In this document: piece by piece, positions 30,823 to 37,789 of the stretch
Layout of the letters: each line of letters begins with the position of its first letter
Position numbering within the stretch: the first letter of the stretch is position 1
Virus record (IMG/VR): IMGVR_UViG_3300047557_002959
Location: 1 to 40,966 of that record
Length of the DNA: 40,966 nt
Source: a virus
Strand: one strand, 5' to 3'
Position numbers and translations under genes: made by a program
The notes under the pieces: model-generated
Told to the model about the DNA's origin: nothing
What the model saw: the letters and a program-made list of their open reading frames with translations, nothing else
Databases searched by the model: none

Positions 30823-31095
30823 ATGGATATGAACGCATCTGAGTTGGTAGCCGAGCTGGGTAGTGCAGGGCCAAAATTCCTCAGCTTCTTTCGAGAGGTG
30901 CTCGACAAGCAGATTACTAAGACAGTCGAGGTCTGTGGGTACGAGGATACGCATTTCATCGCCGCAATCACCGCCATGTTTGATGACGTAACCTGTCTGC
31001 ATGGTATTTCTGTAGAGCACCAAAACGCCCTGGGCGCAATATATAAGGCCTGTAAGGCAGCCTGGGTGTCTGTGGGCGGCAGTATCCTACTTTAG
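30823..31095 (+). CDS. Accessory protein, unknown
   Basis: A 90-residue helical protein starting MDMNASELVAELGSAGPKFL, with KSFFREV-like (SFFREVLDKQITKTVEVCGY) and ALGAIYKACKAAWVSVGGSI near the end. It has three cysteines but no CxxC pair. The SD AAGGAGAACC starts the run of AGGAGAAC-type SDs that continues through 31972. No family recognised. Confidence 0.65.
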   Translation: MDMNASELVAELGSAGPKFLSFFREVLDKQITKTVEVCGYEDTHFIAAITAMFDDVTCLHGISVEHQNALGAIYKACKAAWVSVGGSILL

Positions 31096-31104
31096 GAGAA
31101 CGAC

Positions 31105-31293
31105 ATGACCACGTGTGATTGCTGTGGGGTAGAAATTCGGTTCCCGCAGACGGAGTGCGAATCCCAGCTTTACTCTCCGCACCATGCTTATACTCTGTGT
31201 GAGTTCTGTTCTCGCAAAGAGGATAGCGAGGTGGAAAAGGCCGGTACTAACAACTTGCCTGAGTTGCTGGCAACTTACAGGTACAACCCATAA
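31105..31293 (+). CDS. Small zinc-finger protein
   Basis: A 62-residue protein starting MTTCDCCGVEIRFPQTECES. The CDCC near the start, a single Cys and CEFCSRK later give a candidate zinc site. Helical C-terminus (NNLPELLATYRYNP). SD TAGGAGAACGAC, six bases before the ATG. The short length and zinc pairs resemble other small phage host-modifying proteins. Family not identified. Confidence 0.65.
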   Translation: MTTCDCCGVEIRFPQTECESQLYSPHHAYTLCEFCSRKEDSEVEKAGTNNLPELLATYRYNP

Positions 31294-31306
31294 CCAGGAG
31301 AACGAC

Positions 31307-31501
31307 ATGAAATGCCCACATTGTGGATACCAACACGGCTACGGACCGGTAGACGACGGTAAGTACCAAGATGTAAAAGGGAAGAGCGGAGGCTTCTACA
31401 AGCTGCCCATCAGTATGGAGCGCCCTCAAGTAGGCAGCGGTCGGATGGACACCATCGAGGTCTTTGGCTGCCCTGAGTGCAACAAAACATTTATCAGTTA
31501 A
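31307..31501 (+). CDS. Small zinc-ribbon protein
   Basis: A 64-residue protein starting MKCPHCGYQHGYGPVDDGKY and ending EVFGCPECNKTFIS. The two CxxC pairs frame a short basic middle, the pattern of a single zinc ribbon. The ATG at 31307 follows CAGGAGAACGAC; longer in-frame starts upstream overlap the previous gene and are not used. Role unknown, perhaps nucleic-acid or RNAP binding. Confidence 0.7.
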   Translation: MKCPHCGYQHGYGPVDDGKYQDVKGKSGGFYKLPISMERPQVGSGRMDTIEVFGCPECNKTFIS

Positions 31502-31516
31502 GCGGGGAGAACCGAG

Positions 31517-31738
31517 ATGGCTATCGAGAAAGGTAAGTTGCAGTTGGAAAAATGGGCGTACCTAAAGTTTCAGAAGGCATTTAAAGCCGGCGCCTTCTCA
31601 GGTCAACGGTACGGACAGGCTTTCTACCACCACTTCAACCTTCACAAACTCGCGGATCAAACCCAACTCAAAGGCCTGTACGAAAAAGATGGCGAGGCCG
31701 CTATCGGCACGATCTCCGAAGTATTCCGATTTAACTAA
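31517..31738 (+). CDS. Small accessory protein, unknown
   Basis: A 73-residue protein starting MAIEKGKLQLEKWAYLKFQK. It is basic and aromatic-rich in the first half (AGAFSGQRYGQAFYHHFNLH) and contains no cysteine. The SD GGGGAGAACCGAG precedes the ATG. Its position in the same small-gene run implies co-expression. No family recognised. Confidence 0.65.
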   Translation: MAIEKGKLQLEKWAYLKFQKAFKAGAFSGQRYGQAFYHHFNLHKLADQTQLKGLYEKDGEAAIGTISEVFRFN

Positions 31739-31754
31739 CCTAGGAGCAACCACA

Positions 31755-31958
31755 ATGGACCGCAAGCGAATGCAAGTGTTTATCCCAGAGGGCGCGGAAG
31801 TCGAAATCCACTTTCAGGTAGGTGAAGTGGAGCGCGAGGAGTCCCTCATTATCCATAATGGTGACACGAGCGACCGGATCGCAATCGCCATCCAGCCATT
31901 CAACAAAAATGCCATTTTCGACACGCGGAACGGTCGAATCTGGATAGAACCCATCTAA
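31755..31958 (+). CDS. Small protein resembling the N-terminus of the next gene
   Basis: A 67-residue beta-rich protein starting MDRKRMQVFIPEGAEVEIHF. The first 50 residues match the pattern of the start of the 31972 gene: QVFIPEGAEVEIHF versus QVFFPPEGAEVRLSF, then IAIQPF versus ITVEPL. The two are likely tandem duplicates of a small domain. SD CTAGGAGCAACC. No cysteine. Function unknown. Confidence 0.65.
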   Translation: MDRKRMQVFIPEGAEVEIHFQVGEVEREESLIIHNGDTSDRIAIAIQPFNKNAIFDTRNGRIWIEPI

Positions 31959-31971
31959 CAGGAGAACCGAA

Positions 31972-33003
31972 ATGGAAGTCACACGACCGCAAGTATTTTT
32001 TCCACCGGAAGGGGCCGAAGTTCGCCTCAGCTTCCCGCCCAGCACCGGAACCCAGTGGGAATCCGTACGCCTACGTAGTGCCCGTAATCTCAAGATTACG
32101 GTTGAACCCCTCCACAGGGAAGATGAAAGCACCACGGGGTATGAAACGAAACCCGATACCAAAGACCCCAACTACCGTTACAAGGTGTTGGCACAAACCC
32201 TCGCGGCCAACGTGCACAACGACAAGTTGTCGGATGCTGCATTCCGGCAGTTCGTAACCAACTGCGTCCAGGAATTCATTCCTCCTCGTGACGCATCGAT
32301 GGCTGTCGCCTATGAAGAGCAACTCGGCGCCAAGAAAGAGGTGCAAATGCAACTACGCACCGACATCTGGCAGTTTAAGGGCTGTACTGTGTACAAACTA
32401 CAATCCACCGGTCGTCGCGGGGATGCCGATCAGTTCCAAAACGAATACATGTTCCGCGTGGAGTACATACCTGCACCCGGCAATGCCCAGATACAAGAGG
32501 AGCGCGCCTTGGTAGAAGGTCGCATGGCACAGTACATATCCCAAGCCCTCAACGGGTGGGGTACGTCGCGCCCTGCACCTATCGAAAAGACACCCAACAT
32601 CGCCAAGTTCAAGGCTTTCGAGAAGGCGCTGAATGAATTGTGTACTCAGCACGGTGTGGTGTTACAGACAGCCCCAGTAAGTGCCGAGTTGCAGGTACGC
32701 GACGCGACAGAGGTGGACTTCGACATCGGTGCTCCACCTACGTACTTGGCTTCCTTGAAGGACGCTACAGAGTACGTTGAAGCTTCCGACGCGCCACAGG
32801 CCGACCTGTTGGACTCGGGCAATCACGGAGACTACTCCGCACCAGTTCCCCACAACGGACTAGGGTACTGCCCTGTCTGCGGTTGCCCTGGTAAAGCGCG
32901 AGAGAAACGGCCCGATGGTGACGACATCTGCAAGAACAACCATCGGTATCCGTCGGCTACTGCGGAGTATCCTGCAAAAGGAGGCAGTAATGACCCCGCC
33001 TAA
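31972..33003 (+). CDS. Two-domain accessory protein with zinc ribbon
   Basis: A 343-residue protein. The N-terminal domain (about 50 residues, MEVTRPQVFFPPEGAEVRLS) is duplicated in the previous gene. A middle part (about residues 65-220) is mixed, with FRQFVTNCVQEFIPPRDAS and QYISQALNGWGTSRPAP. The C-terminus has YCPVCGCPGKA and ICKNNHRYP, a probable zinc site. It may be a DNA-binding or modification-related protein, but I have no family. SD CAGGAGAACCG. The end overlaps the next start. Confidence 0.65.
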   Translation: MEVTRPQVFFPPEGAEVRLSFPPSTGTQWESVRLRSARNLKITVEPLHREDESTTGYETKPDTKDPNYRYKVLAQTLAANVHNDKLSDAAFRQFVTNCVQEFIPPRDASMAVAYEEQLGAKKEVQMQLRTDIWQFKGCTVYKLQSTGRRGDADQFQNEYMFRVEYIPAPGNAQIQEERALVEGRMAQYISQALNGWGTSRPAPIEKTPNIAKFKAFEKALNELCTQHGVVLQTAPVSAELQVRDATEVDFDIGAPPTYLASLKDATEYVEASDAPQADLLDSGNHGDYSAPVPHNGLGYCPVCGCPGKAREKRPDGDDICKNNHRYPSATAEYPAKGGSNDPA

Positions 33004-33253
33004 GAATGACTTCTGGTCCATCCTGGTATTCTTCTGCGGCAGCGTCCAGGTCTTTCACACCAAGGAAGACCCTGCCAAAGATAAGCGTATCGTCGAAAGG
33101 GCTACGCTGATAACTCCGCCCAACGATGTTGTGCCGGTCAAAGACAGGTTCGGCATGTTCTCCAAGCCCATCATAATCTCCTCTGTGGCACGGTTAACCT
33201 CCGCTTTTGGCCGCCGTCCATCCACCCCGTCATCATACTCCCACCTCGTATAG
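32990..33253 (+). CDS. Accessory protein, unknown
   Basis: An 87-residue protein starting MTPPKNDFWSILVFFCGSVQ, overlapping the previous gene end by 14 bases in another frame. A short hydrophobic patch near residues 8-20 could be a weak membrane or core segment; the rest is basic, ending RRPSTPSSYSHLV. SD AAAGGAGG, strong. No family recognised. Confidence 0.6.
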   Translation: MTPPKNDFWSILVFFCGSVQVFHTKEDPAKDKRIVERATLITPPNDVVPVKDRFGMFSKPIIISSVARLTSAFGRRPSTPSSYSHLV

Positions 33254-33261
33254 GAGCAATC

Positions 33262-33333
33262 ATGAAATCAACCACAGTAGGTGATTTTATCGCAGCCATG
33301 AAATCAACCACAGTAGGTGATTTGATCGCAGCA
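33262..33333 (+). repeat. 36-bp tandem repeat at a gene start
   Basis: 33262-33297 and 33298-33333 match except for a single-base difference (TTT versus TTG). Each copy starts ATGAAATCAACC. Confidence 0.95.
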
Positions 33334-33852
33334 CTGTCGAAGTACCCCGTTACTACACCAATCGTAGGTCTTACGACGACCGGCGACATCTCGTCCGTGT
33401 TATCGATCCAAGAAGCGCCCACTGCCGAATACAAGTTGCTCAACATAAGTCTGCATTTTTGGCCCTATAGCATGATCACCGAAGACACAGTCCTTCTAGG
33501 TAGAGTGGCGCCTGCGCCTGAACCCCTGCCACGGATCGTACCTTTGGATCCGATACCGGCCAACGCTAACCCGTTTCACTACGACCTGTACCACATGGGT
33601 GTGGGCGTCACCGGCCCTTGGATGGCAATGTACTCCGAGCACTACGGCCTTAAACCTGAGTACAACCAGACGGCAGAGGAGAAGGTCAGCATGAAACCTG
33701 TCTGGCACGACGACCCGAAATACATCATCTTGATCAACCAACGTACTGGTCAACGGTTCAAGATGATCTGGGATCAGGTACCTAAAGAAGATTTTTCCGA
33801 AGTGATGCAAGCGATGATGCGCCAACGCGAACTTGAAGAACGAGGAGACTGA
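33262..33852 (+). CDS. Accessory protein with duplicated N-terminal 12 residues
   Basis: A 196-residue protein whose first 12 residues MKSTTVGDFIAA are repeated as MKSTTVGDLIAA. The DNA is a 36-bp tandem copy with only one mismatch. The SD TAGGAG precedes the first ATG; the second ATG, at 33298, has none, so the first copy may be a recent duplication. The body contains VTTPIVGLTTTGDISSVLSI and a C-terminal helix (EDFSEVMQAMMRQRELEERG). No cysteine. Function unknown. Confidence 0.65.
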   Translation: MKSTTVGDFIAAMKSTTVGDLIAALSKYPVTTPIVGLTTTGDISSVLSIQEAPTAEYKLLNISLHFWPYSMITEDTVLLGRVAPAPEPLPRIVPLDPIPANANPFHYDLYHMGVGVTGPWMAMYSEHYGLKPEYNQTAEEKVSMKPVWHDDPKYIILINQRTGQRFKMIWDQVPKEDFSEVMQAMMRQRELEERGD

Positions 33853-33853
33853 C

Positions 33854-33910
33854 ATGAACATGAAAGACTGTTTGATTCGCAGGAAAAACGAGGACGGAGG
33901 TGTGAAATGA
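33854..33910 (+). CDS. Micro-ORF (18 residues) coupled to the next gene
   Basis: ATG at 33854, one base after the previous stop, encodes MNMKDCLIRRKNEDGGVK and stops at TGA 33908-33910. Its stop overlaps the next gene start (ATGA at 33907). It has a GAGGAG SD and contains the next gene's own SD (GGAGGTG) in its coding region. It could be a leader that couples translation; it could also be chance. Confidence 0.4.
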   Translation: MNMKDCLIRRKNEDGGVK

Positions 33911-34410
33911 GACTGACCCCGCCGGACTGGATGGCTCTCCCTACCATCGGCACCCGTGTCCGAGTGCTACCCGACGCAACCAAAGGTTGGAAGTCAATAC
34001 AACTGGCAATCGTTACCAGCGTGAAGCTGGGGCCTAAGTGCGAGGTTACGGTGGCCTTCGAGGACCGAAACGACGTGGATGAAACACTCAATCTAGCTCA
34101 GATTGAACCCGTCAACAGTGTGCCTCGCACCATTACCTTGCCGGAACTGTATTCGTTCGGCGACGCACTGCTGAAACTGGACGCAGGTGAGTGCGTGGGC
34201 ATTCAACCGTATAAGGAAGGGACGACTCAAGTTGGGTACGTGATACGGTTCCACCCTAAGTGGATGAATCCAGAAGGGCCGGGGCGCATACTGTGTTGGG
34301 CCGACCGCAGCCGAAGCCCTTCGATAGACATTGATGGGGACATACGAGTGGATCAGTTTCTCGGCAAGTGGAAACTGGTCGTCCTCGATTGCTCCAAATT
34401 TCACCACTAG
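33907..34410 (+). CDS. Accessory protein, unknown
   Basis: A 167-residue protein starting MRLTPPDWMALPTIGTRVRV. The first part is beta-rich (GTRVRVLPDATKGWKSIQLA, KCEVTVAFEDRNDVDETLN), similar to small SH3-like barrels; the C-terminus is alpha/beta with SPSIDIDGDIRVDQFLGKW. No cysteine pairs or membrane spans. SD GGAGGTG. Coupled to the micro-ORF upstream. Function unknown. Confidence 0.6.
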   Translation: MRLTPPDWMALPTIGTRVRVLPDATKGWKSIQLAIVTSVKLGPKCEVTVAFEDRNDVDETLNLAQIEPVNSVPRTITLPELYSFGDALLKLDAGECVGIQPYKEGTTQVGYVIRFHPKWMNPEGPGRILCWADRSRSPSIDIDGDIRVDQFLGKWKLVVLDCSKFHH

Positions 34411-34421
34411 CAGGAGGCATC

Positions 34422-34763
34422 ATGCACCGCGACAAACCCTACCGCCGACGGCCCAAGCACCCTCGCAAGCCGCCGTATACGTCTAAAGAGTACCAGCAGT
34501 TTCGGCGGTATTTGAGCATCAAGTACCTGCCTGCATTGATAGCCGAGCACGTAGTCAACGACTCCAAGCGACTCGGGTTTGCCAAGAGAATCCTCAACCC
34601 AGAGATAAAGCAACCGCCACCCGATACCCGCGTCCAAGATGCGTTCCACGCAGAACTTGTACCGTACAACCACAGGCTGAGGTACGCGCACCTGATACCG
34701 GCAGATTTCAACTACCTGCAATGGGATGTGTCCCGAGCAACCACAGGAGTAAATCATGGATAG
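34422..34763 (+). CDS. Basic accessory protein, unknown
   Basis: A 113-residue, strongly basic protein starting MHRDKPYRRRPKHPRKPPYT. The basic N-terminus is followed by helical segments (LSIKYLPALIAEHVVNDSKR) and an aromatic C-terminus. The ATG at 34422 is chosen for the AGCAGGAGG SD. The end overlaps the next start by eight bases. Likely nucleic-acid binding by charge alone; no family. Confidence 0.6.
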   Translation: MHRDKPYRRRPKHPRKPPYTSKEYQQFRRYLSIKYLPALIAEHVVNDSKRLGFAKRILNPEIKQPPPDTRVQDAFHAELVPYNHRLRYAHLIPADFNYLQWDVSRATTGVNHG

Positions 34764-35400
34764 CAAACAGCAACAGCAGATGGAACGGGTCGCGCAACTG
34801 GAGGCGTGGTTCCCGGTAGGTACGGAGTTTACGTACCTGGGGGTGACGATGGCCGCAACCCGCCACAAGGACAACTACCACGTAGTTTCCGGGCAACCTC
34901 CGTTGATTGGAGCGGTTCTGACAGCCCACTACTTGGACAAGGCCGGAGTACTACAGCAGGCCAAATTCAACTACCCGGAGGCAGCCGCCATCGCTGAAAA
35001 GACACAACCTGTTCTACAGGAGAAACTCACGGTCGGCGAACCTGTCACTCAAGACAACCTGGAGCCCCAGTGGATAGTGAACTCGTTGGGCGAGTTGGGG
35101 GTGAAGGTGGGGGGCCGATTCTTCTTTTTGTACAAAGGCGACAGCATAGAGTACGGGGATTCTTCGCCCACCTCTGAAGGGTATGCGACGAACGATGATG
35201 GATCTGTGATGCAGTACCGCATCGTTGGCAAACGTGAGTTCGGCGAAGTCTGTCACCCTATAGGCCAGATTAAAGTTGAGAATGGGGTACTTTACGACAG
35301 AACGCCTTATCCGTACACCGTTAGGCTGGAGTACATACACGGCCTGAGTTTCGGCGAACCGGCGGACGGTGATTGGCGCCCTCTACCTGCAAAGGCTTAA
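34756..35400 (+). CDS. Accessory protein, unknown
   Basis: A 214-residue protein starting MDSKQQQQMERVAQLEAWFP. It is beta-rich with segments such as FTYLGVTMAATRHKDNYHVV and GVKVGGRFFFLYKGDSIEYG, suggesting a compact beta domain. An acidic middle and a C-terminal aromatic stretch (RLEYIHGLSFGEPADGDW) follow. There is no cysteine pair and no membrane span. SD CAGGAG. Function unknown. Confidence 0.6.
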   Translation: MDSKQQQQMERVAQLEAWFPVGTEFTYLGVTMAATRHKDNYHVVSGQPPLIGAVLTAHYLDKAGVLQQAKFNYPEAAAIAEKTQPVLQEKLTVGEPVTQDNLEPQWIVNSLGELGVKVGGRFFFLYKGDSIEYGDSSPTSEGYATNDDGSVMQYRIVGKREFGEVCHPIGQIKVENGVLYDRTPYPYTVRLEYIHGLSFGEPADGDWRPLPAKA

Positions 35401-35418
35401 ACATCTTAGGAGAACAGA

Positions 35419-35538
35419 ATGAAAGCTAAGAAATTCATCAAGAAAGTCCTAACTTTTAGGGCCGACCCGACCGACAGCGAGATAGCTCAGTTCTTAGGCG
35501 GCGACTCTTCTACGGTAACCACCGAGAGCTACTCCTAA
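35419..35538 (+). CDS. Small basic protein, unknown
   Basis: A 39-residue ORF starting MKAKKFIKKVLTFRADPTDS and ending TVTTESYS. The ATG follows TTAGGAGAACAG, the same SD type as its neighbours. The start is basic, the rest acidic and Ser/Thr-rich. Too short to assign. Confidence 0.55.
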   Translation: MKAKKFIKKVLTFRADPTDSEIAQFLGGDSSTVTTESYS

Positions 35539-35764
35539 ACTTGCAGGTTTTGTGCGAAGAGTGCGTGGTGCTGGAGACGGCGCGGCGTTCGGCGGCTTCG
35601 GGTGAAACCCTTGCTAAAGACGAAAAATTCGCCTTGGGTCCTAGTGTAGACCCAACGAGAGAGAAGGGCGGGAAAAGGTTCAGCTCCTAGGTGGTTACCA
35701 GGTAACCCTGCCTAAAGGGTACCTCCTGTTCCCGACTAGCACCACTCGACTCAGTTGGACACTT
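35539..35764. other. Interval with weak ORF and inverted repeat
   Basis: A TTG-start frame at 35541-35690 (49 codons, VLCEECVVLETARRSAASGE near its start) lacks a good SD but has a CxxC pair; it could be a small protein or chance. A GGTTACC-A-GGTAACC inverted repeat lies at 35693-35707. No other gene is credible here. The next ATG is at 35765 with a weak SD. Confidence 0.35.
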
Positions 35765-35971
35765 ATGCGACGAGGCCACCTAATAGGGTATGTTTCCTCC
35801 TATAGGGACGAAAACGACGTCGACTTTGGCGAGACCTTGCATTTTAGCGAGACCCACGGGAGCTCCGATATAGGACACGACTGTATCGACTCGTTGCAAG
35901 AGGCTGTGGATAGCCTTATCAGTACTCACGAGGAATACATCGCCTCGAAAAACAAAAGGAAGCTGAAATGA
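35765..35971 (+). CDS. Small acidic protein, unknown
   Basis: A 68-residue protein starting MRRGHLIGYVSSYRDENDVD. Acidic middle (HGSSDIGHDCIDSLQEAVDS) and basic C-terminus (SKNKRKLK). It overlaps the next gene start by four bases (ATGA). The SD before this ATG is poor, so translation may depend on an upstream leader. No family. Confidence 0.6.
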   Translation: MRRGHLIGYVSSYRDENDVDFGETLHFSETHGSSDIGHDCIDSLQEAVDSLISTHEEYIASKNKRKLK

Positions 35972-36276
35972 AGCCTCAAGGAAAGGTCGAGGTCATACAG
36001 TTTATCCCAGGTGTCCCTAATCCGATGATAGCCCAGGCTACTTTGGTGTGTCGAGACGAAGCGGGAGTTCTGTGGCAATTCTCTGGATGCTACATGGTAG
36101 GCGACTTAACGCCTTACGCTGAAGGGCAACCACTGGAAATCTACGATTGGACTCAGAAAGTTCGTAAGGAATTAGGCTGGTACAGATCGGATAAGCTGAC
36201 GAACGAACTAGCTGAGACTCTCTACCGAGAAAGAATCACTCCGGCCGAAGCAGCAAAACGAATTCAGGAGATGTAA
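35968..36276 (+). CDS. Accessory protein, unknown
   Basis: A 102-residue protein starting MKPQGKVEVIQFIPGVPNPM. The first half is beta-rich (ATLVCRDEAGVLWQFSGCYM), the second helical with TPAEAAKRIQEM at the end, a helix-turn-helix-like look but unproven. It overlaps the previous gene and its TAATG stop overlaps the next start. No family recognised. Confidence 0.6.
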   Translation: MKPQGKVEVIQFIPGVPNPMIAQATLVCRDEAGVLWQFSGCYMVGDLTPYAEGQPLEIYDWTQKVRKELGWYRSDKLTNELAETLYRERITPAEAAKRIQEM

Positions 36277-37286
36277 TGAACTACTCTACTCACGCCATCG
36301 ACAGCCTCACGCCTTGGGTTGAAGCTCTAAGATTACTGCCCGGCATCGATCACCTAAGCGGGCAACTTATCTTAGGTTGCTTGAAGGACTCGGTAAAGTT
36401 TCTGCTGCCTGAGAATGGCGACGTTGGCGTGACGGTGTCTTCGGCGGAGGCAATGGCTTTCGTGCGCCCTGTCTACCCCCTGATAGCTTTCGAGTATTCG
36501 GTCGATCCGGATCTGTCCTTGGACCCTGATGGTGTGTACAATGGGGTTCTCCTGAAAGGAAAGTCCGTTCCGCTGGACAAGGCGTGCAAGCGGATATCTT
36601 TGGTCATCTCTGGTGACGAGATGTTGCGGCGAGAGGAAGTTTCTCCGCGCTTTGCCTCGGCAAAGATTCCGGACGGGTTTCATGTTATCTCGCTCTACTA
36701 TTCACCTAAGGTTCAGCAATGGGTGATGGTACCGATGCGAGTTTTCGTGCCCTACGATTCGGAGTTCAAGCTAGAAGAATTCCCTATCGGTTCAGGGAAG
36801 ATGCAGCCCTCCTACACGGTCAAGCCTCAATGTTTTTTACCTTCGCTGGTTGCGGATACCGCTCGCAGTCGTGGGTACTCAAAGGAGGAAATGGAGAAGA
36901 TGATGATGCTCGACTCCCAGTACGAAACGAGCGTCGCGTTGAATGCACTGGCTTGTATCAACGCCAAAAACGTCAAGACCATAACCGTAGATGCTCCAGC
37001 TAAACTTAACGCCAAGCGCCGTAAGAGCGGAAGGGCCCCTTTCTTCGAGTACAAAGTTCTCGACATCTTTCTTGGCGAGAAGGTGCGCAGGATTCAGTCC
37101 GGAGGAGACAAGCGAACCCGGGCGGCACTCCAGACATGGCTCGCCTGTAGCACGAGACTCCACTCTGTTCGCGGCCACTTCAAGGTTAGGAAGACCGGCA
37201 TGTTCTGGTGGAGTTCCTTCATGCGAGGGCGTCAAACATCAGGTGAGGTCCAGAAAGATTACCAATTGAAGGGCGATCCTAAGTAA
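36276..37286 (+). CDS. Conserved phage protein of unknown function
   Basis: A 336-residue protein starting MNYSTHAIDSLTPWVEALRL. Its C-terminal part carries the recognisable motif RLHSVRGHFKVRKTG and then MFWWSSFMRGRQTSG, which I recall from a family of unknown-function proteins in many phages. An upstream helical segment (MEKMMMLDSQYETSVALNAL) and a basic stretch (PAKLNAKRRKSGRAPF) precede it. There are no catalytic motifs I can name. TAATG overlap with the previous gene and a hairpin just after its stop define the operon end. Confidence 0.65.
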   Translation: MNYSTHAIDSLTPWVEALRLLPGIDHLSGQLILGCLKDSVKFLLPENGDVGVTVSSAEAMAFVRPVYPLIAFEYSVDPDLSLDPDGVYNGVLLKGKSVPLDKACKRISLVISGDEMLRREEVSPRFASAKIPDGFHVISLYYSPKVQQWVMVPMRVFVPYDSEFKLEEFPIGSGKMQPSYTVKPQCFLPSLVADTARSRGYSKEEMEKMMMLDSQYETSVALNALACINAKNVKTITVDAPAKLNAKRRKSGRAPFFEYKVLDIFLGEKVRRIQSGGDKRTRAALQTWLACSTRLHSVRGHFKVRKTGMFWWSSFMRGRQTSGEVQKDYQLKGDPK

Positions 37287-37288
37287 AG

Positions 37289-37305
37289 CCCTGTAAGATA
37301 CAGGG
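37289..37305 (+). terminator. Short hairpin after the conserved gene
   Basis: CCCTGTA / TACAGGG stem (37289-37295, 37299-37305) with a 3-base loop, located three bases after the stop codon. No U-run follows. It may be a weak terminator. Confidence 0.5.
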
Positions 37306-37316
37306 GTTGGCAAGCA

Positions 37317-37324
37317 TGTAAATA
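37317..37324 (+). promoter_or_regulatory. TGTAAATA core upstream of the next gene
   Basis: The TGTAAATA core at 37317-37324 is 103 bases before the ATG at 37428, just upstream of a separate sigma70-like promoter. It is the same core as at 18183, 23058 (minus) and 23483. Confidence 0.35.
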
Positions 37325-37338
37325 GCTGAAAATAGTGG

Positions 37339-37367
37339 TTTACAAAGCTTGTCTGCTCCTGTAGAAT
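37339..37367 (+). promoter_or_regulatory. Sigma70-like promoter
   Basis: TTTACA at 37339-37344, a 17-base spacer and TAGAAT at 37362-37367; each box matches the consensus at five of six positions. It drives the gene at 37428 and probably those after it. The leader is about 55 bases long. Confidence 0.75.
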
Positions 37368-37427
37368 GAAGGCAAGGAAGCACATCCTGTGCGACCTGCT
37401 GTAGCAAATTACTTTAGGAGTAACACA

Positions 37428-37700
37428 ATGAAAACCCAACGCAAACTGGTCGAATTTTTCCAAATCAACGGCATCGAGGCTTCCGCCTGCCACGGGCAGG
37501 TCCTCGTCGATGCTCCGATCAAGCGGGTCGAGCACCTGGTCGCCCGCCGTGGTGGCAAGTGCAGCGGTCTCAAGGTCGGTCGTACCTCGAACCGTGCCAA
37601 CGCCAACCAGAAGTTGGTGGCGTTCAAGGCGTCCAGCCCTGACGGTACGCTGAAGTTCGCTCGCGAGGAGCGTCGCGTTACCTCGATCACGATCGGCTAA
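37428..37700 (+). CDS. Small basic protein, unknown
   Basis: A 90-residue protein starting MKTQRKLVEFFQINGIEASA. It is rich in Arg/Lys, with RRGGKCSGLKVGRTSNRANA in the middle and a C-terminal VTSITIG. The ATG is preceded by TTAGGAGTAAC. The charge pattern suggests RNA or DNA binding. The gene has its own sigma70-like promoter, so it may be strongly and early expressed. No family recognised. Confidence 0.7.
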   Translation: MKTQRKLVEFFQINGIEASACHGQVLVDAPIKRVEHLVARRGGKCSGLKVGRTSNRANANQKLVAFKASSPDGTLKFAREERRVTSITIG

Positions 37701-37789
37701 ACATGCGCCCGACTTTGCGGGGGCGAGGCTAACCCTCCGTCCTCGCAAAACCTGTTTCACCTCCGCTCATCACCTATTAGGAGTTCACC

